Program-made: the position numbers and the translations under genes | The notes under the pieces: model-generated | What the model was told of the DNA's origin: nothing | The model's input: only the letters and a program-made list of their open reading frames with translations | The model's database searches: none | From: Lentimicrobiaceae bacterium | GTDB taxonomy: Bacteria; Bacteroidota; Bacteroidia; Bacteroidales; F082 | Assembly (NCBI GenBank): GCA_015061315.1 | Contig: SUWV01000020.1 | Location: forward strand, 1-48,710 | Direction: 5' to 3' | Length of the DNA: 48,710 bases | In this document: in pieces, positions 23,361 through 31,578 of the stretch | Numbering within the stretch: position 1 is the first letter of the stretch | Layout: every line of letters begins with the position of its first letter

Positions 23361-25430
23361 ATGGATTTCCTCTACCCAAATATGCTTTACGCGCTTATCG
23401 CATTGATAATCCCTATTGTCGTTCATCTCTTTAATTTCAGACGACATAAGTTGGTGTATTTCAGCAATACTTCGATACTCAAGACGATAGAGCAGGAGAA
23501 CTCTAAAACTAAAAAACTTAAATATATAATTACTTTGATAATGAGGATGCTGTTCTTAGCATCTATTGTCGTGGCTTTCGCTTTCCCTTATAAAAAAGAT
23601 AATAATACCATTAATAATAATGTAGATAATCTCATCGCGATTTATATCGATAACTCGATGAGTATGCAGTCGCATTCTTCAGAAAAAACTTTGTTTGAAG
23701 ACTCTCGTACCTCAGCTATGAAACTCGTTGAGAACCTTAACCAAGCTCAGAAATATGTCCTTCTTTCCAACGATAGGAATCCGGAAAATGAATATCCGAT
23801 GAATAAAGACGAGATGTTGCAGCGTCTTAATGAAATGAAAACAGAGGCTCCTTCAACTTCTATAGATGATATTTACAATAGCCTCGCCTTTATCAAAAAG
23901 AAAAATGATTTTAACTCAGCTACACTTTTCGTTTATTCCGATTTCCAAAATAATACGATGGCTTCCGATGATTTTAAAGTCGATACGACAATCCAAATCG
24001 TTGCTTTCCCTCTTAAATCGGACTTCCAAAATAATATTTATATAGATTCTGTATGGCTACAATCGCCAGTTTTACAGAAGAATATGACTAACGAACTTAA
24101 CGCTCGTATCGTTAATGAAACGGCTAACGATATTAAAGGTTTACCAGTCAATTTCTCTATAGATGAAAATGTTGTCGCTTATACTACCTGCGATATAAAA
24201 GCTGATTCTTACGCTGATGTCAATATGCAGTTCGCCGTTGAAAATGAAGGCGACAGTAAAGCTAAAGTGGCAATCAACGACTCTCCAATTACATTCGACG
24301 ACGAATATAATTTAGTGCTGAAAGTACGTCCGGAAATCAATGTGGTCGAAATACAATCTACTGTAGAGACGAACGGACGTACGTCTAATAACAGCCTTAG
24401 TCTTTTATTTGATGGTGACGCTCTCATTAATTATCAGTCGATGAATAAATATAATATTGACCAGAGTATCATTAACAATGCCCAGATGATTGTCGTGGAT
24501 AATACGGAACTTAACGAGACGATGCAGAAGTCATTGATAGAATTTGCAGAGCAAGGCGGAACGCTTTTGATGATAGAGTCGCAGGGACAAAATGTCGCAG
24601 AGTCGCAAAGTTATAATGCATATATCTATAATCATTTAGGAATTAAGCCTATTGATTTTGATGATAATGAAACGAAGCTAGAATATATAGCGAAACGTAA
24701 TTCTTTCTTTGATGATATTTTTGTTGAACTTCCAGATAATGCCGATTTGCCTAAGGTTAAAAAACACGTTCGTTTTAAAATAGGTAAAAATGTGCAGAAT
24801 ATCATTTCCTTGCAAAACGGCGACCCGCTTCTTATGATGAGCAATGTCGGTAAAGGTAAGATTTTCGTGATGTCGACTTCATTTGATGAGGAATATTCCG
24901 ATTTGGCTAATCATGCTTTGTTTGTTCCTTTGATGTATAAGATGGCTCTGATTGGAGGAAATATATCTGAACTCTCATTTACTTTGGGCGTCGACAAGAC
25001 ATTGAATATTAACGACGTTTCTTTGAATGTTGATGATAGGATAAGTCTTAAAAGTGATAATGCGATGTATGAAATATTTCCTATGATAGAAAATCGTAAC
25101 GGAACTAATTATATTTCTTTCTTTGAAGATTTGCCATCGTCAGGTTTTTATGATATTTATAAGAATGAAGAATATATAAAGACAGTTGCTTGGAACGATA
25201 ATAGAAGCGAGTCGGAGATGTCGTTTTATGATAAAGAAGAATTAAGTGAGTTGTTGAAAGATAATAATCTTAATGTGTTGATGATGGTAAGTCCAGTAGA
25301 GGCACACGGACGTGTGTCTGACGATGTGGTTGAAAATATTGTAAATCAGTCGTCATTATGGAAGATATTTGTCATTATTGCACTGATATCATTGTTGATA
25401 GAAATTTTGATTTTACGATTCTGGAAATGA
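23361..25430 (+). CDS. BatA-domain / VWA-like membrane protein
   Basis: A 689-residue protein with the BatA/aerotolerance N-terminal region: FLYPNMLYALIALIIPIVVHLFNFRR, and a second helix at ~57-76. A von Willebrand A-like domain follows with the metal-site motif DNSMS at 97-101. The middle is beta-rich and a single membrane helix closes the C-terminus (~672-686), which fits a periplasmic body held at both ends. Proteins of this shape are common in Bacteroidota. Their role is unsettled, with links to envelope stress and MoxR systems, though no MoxR gene is seen here. A CACACGNNCGTGTG palindrome lies in its 3' part, encoding EAHGRVS. parC follows 40 bases later from its own promoter. Confidence 0.85.
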   Translation: MDFLYPNMLYALIALIIPIVVHLFNFRRHKLVYFSNTSILKTIEQENSKTKKLKYIITLIMRMLFLASIVVAFAFPYKKDNNTINNNVDNLIAIYIDNSMSMQSHSSEKTLFEDSRTSAMKLVENLNQAQKYVLLSNDRNPENEYPMNKDEMLQRLNEMKTEAPSTSIDDIYNSLAFIKKKNDFNSATLFVYSDFQNNTMASDDFKVDTTIQIVAFPLKSDFQNNIYIDSVWLQSPVLQKNMTNELNARIVNETANDIKGLPVNFSIDENVVAYTTCDIKADSYADVNMQFAVENEGDSKAKVAINDSPITFDDEYNLVLKVRPEINVVEIQSTVETNGRTSNNSLSLLFDGDALINYQSMNKYNIDQSIINNAQMIVVDNTELNETMQKSLIEFAEQGGTLLMIESQGQNVAESQSYNAYIYNHLGIKPIDFDDNETKLEYIAKRNSFFDDIFVELPDNADLPKVKKHVRFKIGKNVQNIISLQNGDPLLMMSNVGKGKIFVMSTSFDEEYSDLANHALFVPLMYKMALIGGNISELSFTLGVDKTLNINDVSLNVDDRISLKSDNAMYEIFPMIENRNGTNYISFFEDLPSSGFYDIYKNEEYIKTVAWNDNRSESEMSFYDKEELSELLKDNNLNVLMMVSPVEAHGRVSDDVVENIVNQSSLWKIFVIIALISLLIEILILRFWK
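25303..25316. repeat. Palindrome CACACGGACGTGTG
   Basis: Inverted repeat inside the BatA-domain coding sequence. It shares the CACACGNNCGTGTG core with 14929-14944 and 32891-32906. Confidence 0.6.
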
Positions 25431-25442
25431 TGATTTTTTTTG

Positions 25443-25450
25443 TAATTTTG
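25443..25450 (+). promoter_or_regulatory. Promoter -7 box (TAATTTTG) for parC
   Basis: TAATTTTG fits TAnnTTTG and lies 20 bases before the parC ATG, right after the stop of the upstream gene. Confidence 0.55.
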
Positions 25451-25470
25451 TAGGATAAAGAGCGAGTTTT

Positions 25471-28194
25471 ATGGAAGACAATAAAGATAAGGATTTTGAA
25501 AAAGAAGAACTTAATGAAGTAGAAGAATCTGGTGTTCGTGTACAAAGTGGCGACGGTTTTAGAGTTATTCCTCTTAAAGGTTTGATTGATAACTGGTTTA
25601 TTGATTATGCCTCGAGTGTTATCCTTGATAGAGCTGTACCTGAGATTAACGACGGACTGAAGCCAGTGCAGCGTCGTATCTTGCATTCTATGAAAGAGTT
25701 GGAAGACGGACGTTATAATAAAGTTGCTAATGTCGTTGGTAATACCATGAAATATCACCCTCATGGCGATGCTTCTATCGGTGATGCTCTCGTGAACCTC
25801 GGACAGAAAGAGCTTCTCATCGACACACAAGGTAACTGGGGTAACGTTCTTACTGGCGACCCTGCCGCTGCTCCTCGTTACATCGAGGCTCGTCTCTCAA
25901 AATTCGCCTTAGATGTCGTATATAATCCAAAGACTACAGAGTGGAAATTCTCTTACGACGGTCGTAATAAAGAGCCTGTGACTCTGCCTGTTAAGTTTCC
26001 ATTGCTTCTCGCTCAAGGCGCGATGGGTATAGCCGTCGGTCTTAAAGTAGAAATACTTCCTCATAACTTCAATGAACTTATCGACGCTTCTATAGCTTAT
26101 CTTCGCGATGAGGAATTTGTCTTGTATCCTGACTTCAGAACTGGTGGCATGATTGACGTACGTTCTTATAACGACGGTGCTCGTGGTTGTAAAGTGCAGG
26201 TGAGAGCTAAGATTAGTCAGTTGGATAAGAAGACTTTGGTGATTACTGAGATTCCTTACGGAACGACGACGGGAACTCTTATCGATTCCATCACGAAAGC
26301 AGGGGAGAAAGGACAGATTAAAATACGTCGTGTCGATGACAATACTTCACGTAATGCTGAGATCGTGATACATCTCGCAAGTGGCGTGTCTCCAGATCAG
26401 ACTATAGACGCTCTTTATGCTTTCACTCAATGTCAGGTCTCGCTCAATAGCTTGTGTACCTGCGTTATCCGTAACGAGCATCCTGAGTTTACGACAATAT
26501 CTGCTATCCTTAAAGAAAGTACCGACAGAACTCTCGACTTACTTAGTTGGGAACTTAAGATAAAACTTGACGAACTTGAAAGAGAATGGCATTGGATTTC
26601 TTTGGAAAAGATTTTCTTCGAGAAGCGTATCTATAAAATCTTGGAAAAAGATGCCGACTCTTGGGACGACCAGATAACTGAAATAGAAAGAGCCTTCGAT
26701 CCTTATCGTCAGATGTTGAAGACTGAAATAACACGCGATGATGTGTTGAGACTCTGCGAAAAACCTGTAAGGAAGATTTCAAAGTTCGACATTAAGAAAG
26801 CTGAAGAGCAGATTCTTGATGTTGAAAATCAGATAGAGAAAGTGAAATATGATCTCGATCATATAGTAGATTATACAATTAACTTCTATAATGAGATAAA
26901 GAGAAAACACGGCAAAGGTCGCGAGCGTAGAACTGAGATTCGTAATTTTGACAATATTTCGGCTGTTGCCGTTGCCGCTAACAATGAGAAGCTTTATGTC
27001 AATAAAGAAGAAAGTTTCATTTGTACTTCTGCGGGTTTGAAGAAAGAACAGAACAAGGATGCTTACACCTTTGTTTCTGACTGTTCCGATTTGGACGATA
27101 TTATAGTTTTCCGTGAGAATGGAACTTTCATGGTTACTAAGTTGCAGCCTAAGTGTTTCGTTGGTCCGGAGAAACTCATTCATGCCGACGTCTTCCATAA
27201 GAATGACGACAGAACAGTTTATAATATGGTGTATCGTTCTGGTAAGGCAGGCTCTCCTTATTACGTGAAGCGTTTCTCTGTCAAAGGAATAACGCACGAT
27301 AAGGATTACGACTTGACTATGGGCGAGCCAGGATCGAAAGTTGTTTATTTCTCCGCAAATCCTAATGGCGAGGCGGAAGTCATAAAAGTTATGCTTCGTC
27401 CGCAACCTAAACTGAAGAAAACTTCCTTCGACTATAACTTCGCTGAATTGATGATAAAAGGAAGAGCAAGTCGTGGTAATAAACTCACAAATCATCCTAT
27501 AAATAAGATTGTTAAGCGTGATGAAGGTGTCTCTACTTTGGCAGCTCGCGAGATATGGTACGACGATACTGTGAAACGTCTCAACGCCGACAAACGCGGA
27601 ACTTTGATAGGTGAGTTCTCTGGCGATGATAAGATCCTTCAAATTTTCTCTAACGGCGAATTTCGTCTCTCGGGCTATGACCTCTCGACGCATTTCGATG
27701 ACGATATGACGCAAATCATGAAGTTCAATCCTGATACGATATTCTCTGTTATTTATATTGAAGGCGAGACAAAACTGATGTATATCAAACGTTTCATGAT
27801 AGAAGATGATACTTCGCTCAACAGACGTATCTCTTTCATAGGTGAAAATGAGAACGCTGAGTATCTTATCATGAATATGGATCAGTTGCCACGTTTGTTG
27901 CTGAAGTTTAATGATAGTCCTTCTGGAAAACAGTATGAAGATGAAGAACTTAATGTGGCTGAATATATAGGCGTGAAGAGTTATAAGGCAAAAGGAAAAC
28001 GACTTTCAACTCACGATGTGTCTTCTTATACTTTCTTGGAACCTTTTGAGCCAGAAGAGGAAGAAACTGAAGAAATAGAAGAAAACGTAGAAGTGGAAGA
28101 AAATGATGCAGAAGAAATAATGCCTTCTAATAATGAATCGGACGATAATTTCTTCTCGGAAGATGATGGTGTGCAATTAACTTTATTTGAATGA
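25471..28194 (+). CDS. parC: DNA topoisomerase IV subunit A
   Basis: A 907-residue type IIA topoisomerase subunit that breaks and rejoins DNA to decatenate chromosomes. The breakage domain has DGLKPVQRRILHSM, KYHPHGDASIGDAL and the active Tyr137 in AAPRYIEARL. A beta-pinwheel C-terminal domain and an acidic tail (EPEEEETEEIEEN onward) follow. The HPHGDASIGDAL form and DNWFIDYASSVILDRAVPE start fit Bacteroidota ParC better than GyrA. The quinolone-site Ser of E. coli ParC is Ala here, as I recall for this lineage. The stop overlaps a possible ATG at 28191 of the next frame, but the lipoprotein start is placed later. parE is not in the window. Confidence 0.9.
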   Translation: MEDNKDKDFEKEELNEVEESGVRVQSGDGFRVIPLKGLIDNWFIDYASSVILDRAVPEINDGLKPVQRRILHSMKELEDGRYNKVANVVGNTMKYHPHGDASIGDALVNLGQKELLIDTQGNWGNVLTGDPAAAPRYIEARLSKFALDVVYNPKTTEWKFSYDGRNKEPVTLPVKFPLLLAQGAMGIAVGLKVEILPHNFNELIDASIAYLRDEEFVLYPDFRTGGMIDVRSYNDGARGCKVQVRAKISQLDKKTLVITEIPYGTTTGTLIDSITKAGEKGQIKIRRVDDNTSRNAEIVIHLASGVSPDQTIDALYAFTQCQVSLNSLCTCVIRNEHPEFTTISAILKESTDRTLDLLSWELKIKLDELEREWHWISLEKIFFEKRIYKILEKDADSWDDQITEIERAFDPYRQMLKTEITRDDVLRLCEKPVRKISKFDIKKAEEQILDVENQIEKVKYDLDHIVDYTINFYNEIKRKHGKGRERRTEIRNFDNISAVAVAANNEKLYVNKEESFICTSAGLKKEQNKDAYTFVSDCSDLDDIIVFRENGTFMVTKLQPKCFVGPEKLIHADVFHKNDDRTVYNMVYRSGKAGSPYYVKRFSVKGITHDKDYDLTMGEPGSKVVYFSANPNGEAEVIKVMLRPQPKLKKTSFDYNFAELMIKGRASRGNKLTNHPINKIVKRDEGVSTLAAREIWYDDTVKRLNADKRGTLIGEFSGDDKILQIFSNGEFRLSGYDLSTHFDDDMTQIMKFNPDTIFSVIYIEGETKLMYIKRFMIEDDTSLNRRISFIGENENAEYLIMNMDQLPRLLLKFNDSPSGKQYEDEELNVAEYIGVKSYKAKGKRLSTHDVSSYTFLEPFEPEEEETEEIEENVEVEENDAEEIMPSNNESDDNFFSEDDGVQLTLFE

Positions 28195-28197
28195 TGA

Positions 28198-28229
28198 TGA
28201 GAAAGTCGCTGAGTCACCGAGTCGTAGGG
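28198..28229. repeat. GTCGCTGAGTCACCGAGTCGTAG spacer word
   Basis: A short GAGTC/GTCG word spacer between parC and the lipoprotein start. It reads through in frame from 28191, but the encoded stretch before the signal peptide looks like repeat DNA. Confidence 0.4.
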
Positions 28230-28232
28230 CCA

Positions 28233-29060
28233 ATGAGATGTAAAAACTTGTTGATTGTTTTTTTATTGTCTATGACATTCGTTTCATGTTCGTCGCATAA
28301 AAAATTGGCTTATGATTTTGTTAATAAAACAAAAGGTGCTTCTGTAGCTTTTTATGTCCCTGAAGAATTGAAAAAACAGAATGTTAGGAAAGATTGCAAT
28401 ATCAATAATCCAGAGTTGTTTGTCATGGACGAAGCTCAGCAGAGAGATACTATTGAAGCTCGAACCAAAATAGTTAATAAGATAAATGACGATATTTTTC
28501 TTGACGTTATGATTACGTCATTTGAAAAAACACTTGAGGATTATGGACTTAAATTAGAATATTGGGAACATGATGGTATTAAACCTGATTCTTTGCATTG
28601 GATTGTCGATCTGTCGCATGTCGAGATACAAGAGTATGTGACATATTCCCTGTCGGAATGTGGTGTGGAAGGTTATGCTGAATTTTTCCCTATAACGGCT
28701 GTCAATGTGGCTTCATGGTTTGGACTTATGAATGATGAAGAATCACATTTTCTCTATACTGAACAGGATTGCGAGGATTATATAGCCGAGTGTTATTATA
28801 CCTTAGATTCTCTTAGTAACTTGGTGGCAAATATTGAATGTAAACGACTTACTATTGATGACTTCTATAATTTTGCTGTAGTTTTAGGAAAGTTATATGC
28901 AGGATATTCTTACGATTTCTTTATGAATGAATATGTCAGAAAGGAAATGAGAAGAAGAGAAATGGAATATTCAGATGACGTGTATATGAGATACGACCCT
29001 TATGAATCATATATCTACCACACTCATAGCGATAGATTTATACCGATGGAAGAGAAGTGA
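28233..29060 (+). CDS. Lipoprotein of unknown function
   Basis: 276 residues with a lipoprotein signal, NLLIVFLLSMTFVSC, and Cys19. The ATG at 28233 is chosen because upstream in-frame ATGs at 28191-28197 would place 14 residues of spacer-like sequence before the signal. The mature part is rich in acidic and aromatic residues. It includes VAFYVPEELKKQN, WIVDLSHVEIQEYV and a Tyr-rich end (YMRYDPYESYIYHTHSD). No domain is recognised. It directly follows parC with no promoter visible and is probably co-transcribed. It ends in a repeat spacer against the convergent cdaA gene. Confidence 0.6.
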   Translation: MRCKNLLIVFLLSMTFVSCSSHKKLAYDFVNKTKGASVAFYVPEELKKQNVRKDCNINNPELFVMDEAQQRDTIEARTKIVNKINDDIFLDVMITSFEKTLEDYGLKLEYWEHDGIKPDSLHWIVDLSHVEIQEYVTYSLSECGVEGYAEFFPITAVNVASWFGLMNDEESHFLYTEQDCEDYIAECYYTLDSLSNLVANIECKRLTIDDFYNFAVVLGKLYAGYSYDFFMNEYVRKEMRRREMEYSDDVYMRYDPYESYIYHTHSDRFIPMEEK

Positions 29061-29165
29061 TAGAATTAGGAATTAGGAATTAAGAATTAAGAATTAAGAA
29101 TTAAGAATTAAGAATTAAGAATTGAGAATTATACCTCCATTCTCCATTCTTCATTCTTCATTCTT
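29061..29165. repeat. GAATTAAGAATT / CCATTCTTCATTC repeat, probable bidirectional terminator
   Basis: AATTAGGAATTAAGAATTAAGAATT words (left) invert near 29133 into CTCCATTCTCCATTCTTCATTC. The halves are complementary and lie between convergent genes, exactly as at 5818-5965. Confidence 0.6.
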
Positions 29166-29167
29166 AA

Positions 29168-29971
29168 TTAATTAATGTCTTTCTTATTGCTCAGTTCCTT
29201 GATTTTAGCTTTCATTTCAGAAGCTTTCACATCGTGAACCTTGCCATTCTTTATTATCCTGATGCTGCCAGTCTCTTCTGAGACTACAATCGCGATGCAG
29301 TCACTGTTTTCAGTGATTCCGATGCCTGCTCTGTGACGAAGTCCGTAACTGCCAGGAAGATTGATGTTTTGTGTGATTGGGAGTATGCAGCGTGCAGCCT
29401 CTATCTTATTGTTGGCGATGACCATTGCACCGTCGTGTAAAGGACTGTTTTTGAAGAATATATTTTCAAGTAAAGGCTTGCTTATCACGGCGTCTATTAC
29501 CACGCCGGTGTCTACGATTTCATTGAGGTTGTTTTCCTGTGTAAGTAAAATCAAGGCTCCGACTTTATCTTGCGACATTGAAGCGCAAGCTTCGCATATT
29601 GGTGTAAGGTCAAATGAGGCTTCTTCCTTATAACGAAAACCTAATCCTTTGATAAGATTCTTGAAAGCTTCTGCAATTTTAGTGTTACCAATTCCAAGCA
29701 AGAAACGTCGTACCTCTGGCTGAAATATGATTATCAACGCTATGAAACCGACATTGACAAAAGCTCCGAGTATGTAACTCAGTAATTCCATATTAAGAGC
29801 AGTCACGATTTTCAATCCCAAGATGATGGCGACGATACCGAAGAAAATCTTGATGGCGGTGGTGCCTTTTACGAGATAATACAAACCGTAAAATAATAAT
29901 CCTACTAAAAATATGTCCAAGATATCCCAGATGCGAATCTGTATGAAGGCGTTAATTAGAAGCTCTGTCAT
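29168..29971 (-). CDS. cdaA: Diadenylate cyclase CdaA
   Basis: A 267-residue membrane enzyme making the second messenger c-di-AMP from two ATP. Three hydrophobic segments occupy ~18-85. The DAC domain follows with the two catalytic motifs: DGA at 180-182 (SPLHDGAMVI) and RHR at 212-214 (GLRHRAGIGITE). The short, three-helix layout is CdaA type, not DisA. It has its own promoter 20 bases upstream and lies just downstream of folP on the same strand, a pairing I recall as common in Bacteroidota. No phosphodiesterase for c-di-AMP is recognised in the window. Confidence 0.95.
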   Translation of the reverse strand: MTELLINAFIQIRIWDILDIFLVGLLFYGLYYLVKGTTAIKIFFGIVAIILGLKIVTALNMELLSYILGAFVNVGFIALIIIFQPEVRRFLLGIGNTKIAEAFKNLIKGLGFRYKEEASFDLTPICEACASMSQDKVGALILLTQENNLNEIVDTGVVIDAVISKPLLENIFFKNSPLHDGAMVIANNKIEAARCILPITQNINLPGSYGLRHRAGIGITENSDCIAIVVSEETGSIRIIKNGKVHDVKASEMKAKIKELSNKKDIN

Positions 29972-29990
29972 GATGTTTTCCTATTTTCAG

Positions 29991-29998
29991 CAAAGATA
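29991..29998 (-). promoter_or_regulatory. Promoter -7 box for cdaA
   Basis: The minus strand reads TATCTTTG, an exact box, in the spacer between folP and cdaA. So cdaA need not depend on folP transcription. Confidence 0.6.
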
Positions 29999-30038
29999 AT
30001 AAAAAGACAAAAGGTGAAAGTCTAAACTCGAAAGTTTT

Positions 30039-30072
30039 TTTAATTCTCCATTCTTCATTCTTCATTCTTCAT
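30039..30072. repeat. ATTCTCC/ATTCTTC word repeat forming the folP C-terminus
   Basis: The spacer repeat TTCTCCATTCTTCATTCTTCATTCTTCAT runs into folP. It encodes that gene's last residues (MKNEE) and its stop codon on the minus strand. Confidence 0.6.
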
Positions 30073-30930
30073 CGTTCCAACGAGTTTTACGATTTCAACA
30101 GCTTCTTTAACATCGTGTACCCTTAATATGTTGGCACCGTTCAGCACAGCTATTGTGTTTAATACTGTCGTTCCGTTAAGAGCTTCCTGAGCTGTGATTT
30201 CTAAAGTCTTATAAATAATAGATTTACGTGATATTCCAATAAGAACAGGAAGATTATCGATTCTGTAATCCTTAATATTTTTTAACAAGTCGAAGTTAGA
30301 TTTCATACTTTTATTAAAGCCGATACCTGGATCTAATATGATGTTTTGCTCTCCATATTGCGACAGCTCATCGACTTGCTTTTCAAAGAAATGTCTGACT
30401 TCATTGCAGATGTCGTTTTCAATTATTTCATGATGAAGATTCTCTAAATTATTACCGCCGTGCATTAATATATAAGGTATATGATTTTTGCCGATATAAG
30501 GCAGCATCTCTTTATCGAAAATACCTCCTGAAATATCGTTAATGATATTAGCTCCATTGTTTATAGCATTATAAGCCACATCTTTACGGAAAGTGTCGAT
30601 GGAAATTATTGCCGATGGAAAATGTCGTCTTATTTCAATTAGTGAGGGTAGGAGTCGTGATGTCTCTTCTTCAGCACTGATGACTTCCATTCCTGGACGC
30701 GAGGAGAAAGCTCCGATGTCGATGATGTCGACACCATCGCTTAACATTTTTTCACAATGTCTTAAAATATCATCGATGTTGTTATGTGAGCCACCATCAT
30801 AAAATGAGTCAGGAGTGAGATTTAAAATGCCCATGACTAATGGTCTTTTAAGATCTGAGAATCTGAGAATCTGAGAATCTGAGAATCTATCTTCTTTAGA
30901 AAAAAAATGCTTTCCTATATTCGCTTCCAT
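30055..30930 (-). CDS. folP: Dihydropteroate synthase with repeat-derived ends
   Basis: A 291-residue TIM-barrel enzyme of folate synthesis that joins p-aminobenzoate to the pterin pyrophosphate. Motifs include MGILNLTPDSFYDGG (~33-47), IIDIGAFSSRPG, INDISGG, LDPGIGFNKS, GISRKS and the final RVHDVKEAVE. The usual MHxxGTP segment reads YILMHGGNNLENLH, a divergent but family-consistent variant. Both ends are unusual. Residues ~15-27 (RFSDSQILRFSD) are encoded by four copies of an 8-base spacer repeat, and the last five residues come from the ATTCTTC spacer word. The ATG at 30930 is kept because it supplies the first beta strand; an ATG at MGILN is the alternative. It sits upstream of cdaA. Confidence 0.9.
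   Translation of the reverse strand: MEANIGKHFFSKEDRFSDSQILRFSDLKRPLVMGILNLTPDSFYDGGSHNNIDDILRHCEKMLSDGVDIIDIGAFSSRPGMEVISAEEETSRLLPSLIEIRRHFPSAIISIDTFRKDVAYNAINNGANIINDISGGIFDKEMLPYIGKNHIPYILMHGGNNLENLHHEIIENDICNEVRHFFEKQVDELSQYGEQNIILDPGIGFNKSMKSNFDLLKNIKDYRIDNLPVLIGISRKSIIYKTLEITAQEALNGTTVLNTIAVLNGANILRVHDVKEAVEIVKLVGTMKNEE
30855..30886. repeat. Four tandem copies of CTGAGAAT inside folP
   Basis: Four perfect 8-base units, plus a partial CT, lie in the N-terminal coding region of folP. Gain or loss of one unit would shift the frame. The same word builds the spacers at 15817-15855 and 37990-38056. Confidence 0.8.
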
Positions 30931-31024
30931 AATGAAAAATGATTATCTTTACATTCTTAAAATATTGATAGTTTTACTGATAATAGATAAAACTATTTCT
31001 TTACAAAAATAATAAAATATCAAG

Positions 31025-31573
31025 ATGAAAGATACACAAAATCAATTTAAAAAGGTCGTTGAACAATGTACTGAAATATTTACAAAGAAGATGATGGATT
31101 ATGGTGTAGCCTGGCGTATAATGAGAACTACATCTGTCACAGACCAGATTTTTATCAAAGCTAACAGAATCAGAAGCCTTCAGACTAAAGCAGAGCATCT
31201 TGTCAATGAAGGAATAGAACCTGAATTTATTGGTATTATTAATTATTCGGCTATGGCTATCATACAGTTGCGTCTTGGTGTTGTTGATAAGCCAGACCTT
31301 GAGCCTGAAAGAGCCGCAGAACTTTATTCGGGAGTGCTTCAAGAAGCATACGACCTGATGCAATGTAAGAATCACGATTACGATGAGGCTTGGAGAAGTA
31401 TGCGTGTCAGCTCGATGACGGATTTGATTTTGATGAAACTTTTGAGAATAAAAGAGATAGAAGATCATGACGGAAAGACAATAATTTCGGAAGGTTTAGA
31501 TGCCAATTATTTCGATATCATCAATTATGCAGTCTTCTGTATGATATTATTAACTGAACAATCTGAAAATTGA
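31025..31573 (+). CDS. Tandem DUF1599 protein
   Basis: A 182-residue protein made of two copies of one ~85-residue unit. MMDYGVAWRIMRTTSVTDQIFIKANRI aligns with NHDYDEAWRSMRVSSMTDLILMKLLRI, and IGIINYSAMAIIQL with FDIINYAVFCMILL. This is DUF1599, annotated as a nucleotide-modification-associated domain, all-helical and probably cytoplasmic; its activity is not established. The stop is 5 bases before the next ATG, so it is co-transcribed with the DoxX protein. The same neighbour pair next to tpiA is known from Bacteroides (from memory, the BT_3928 region). Confidence 0.8.
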   Translation: MKDTQNQFKKVVEQCTEIFTKKMMDYGVAWRIMRTTSVTDQIFIKANRIRSLQTKAEHLVNEGIEPEFIGIINYSAMAIIQLRLGVVDKPDLEPERAAELYSGVLQEAYDLMQCKNHDYDEAWRSMRVSSMTDLILMKLLRIKEIEDHDGKTIISEGLDANYFDIINYAVFCMILLTEQSEN

Positions 31574-31578
31574 GATTT

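Noticed and set aside
26779..27714. A 311-codon open frame on the minus strand inside parC
   Set aside because: It lies wholly antisense to the conserved parC frame, has no recognisable motif or promoter, and its residues are typical of an antisense reading.
30855..30886. CRISPR-like direct repeats
   Set aside because: Units are 8 bases with no spacers; no repeat-spacer pattern or cas gene occurs anywhere in the window.
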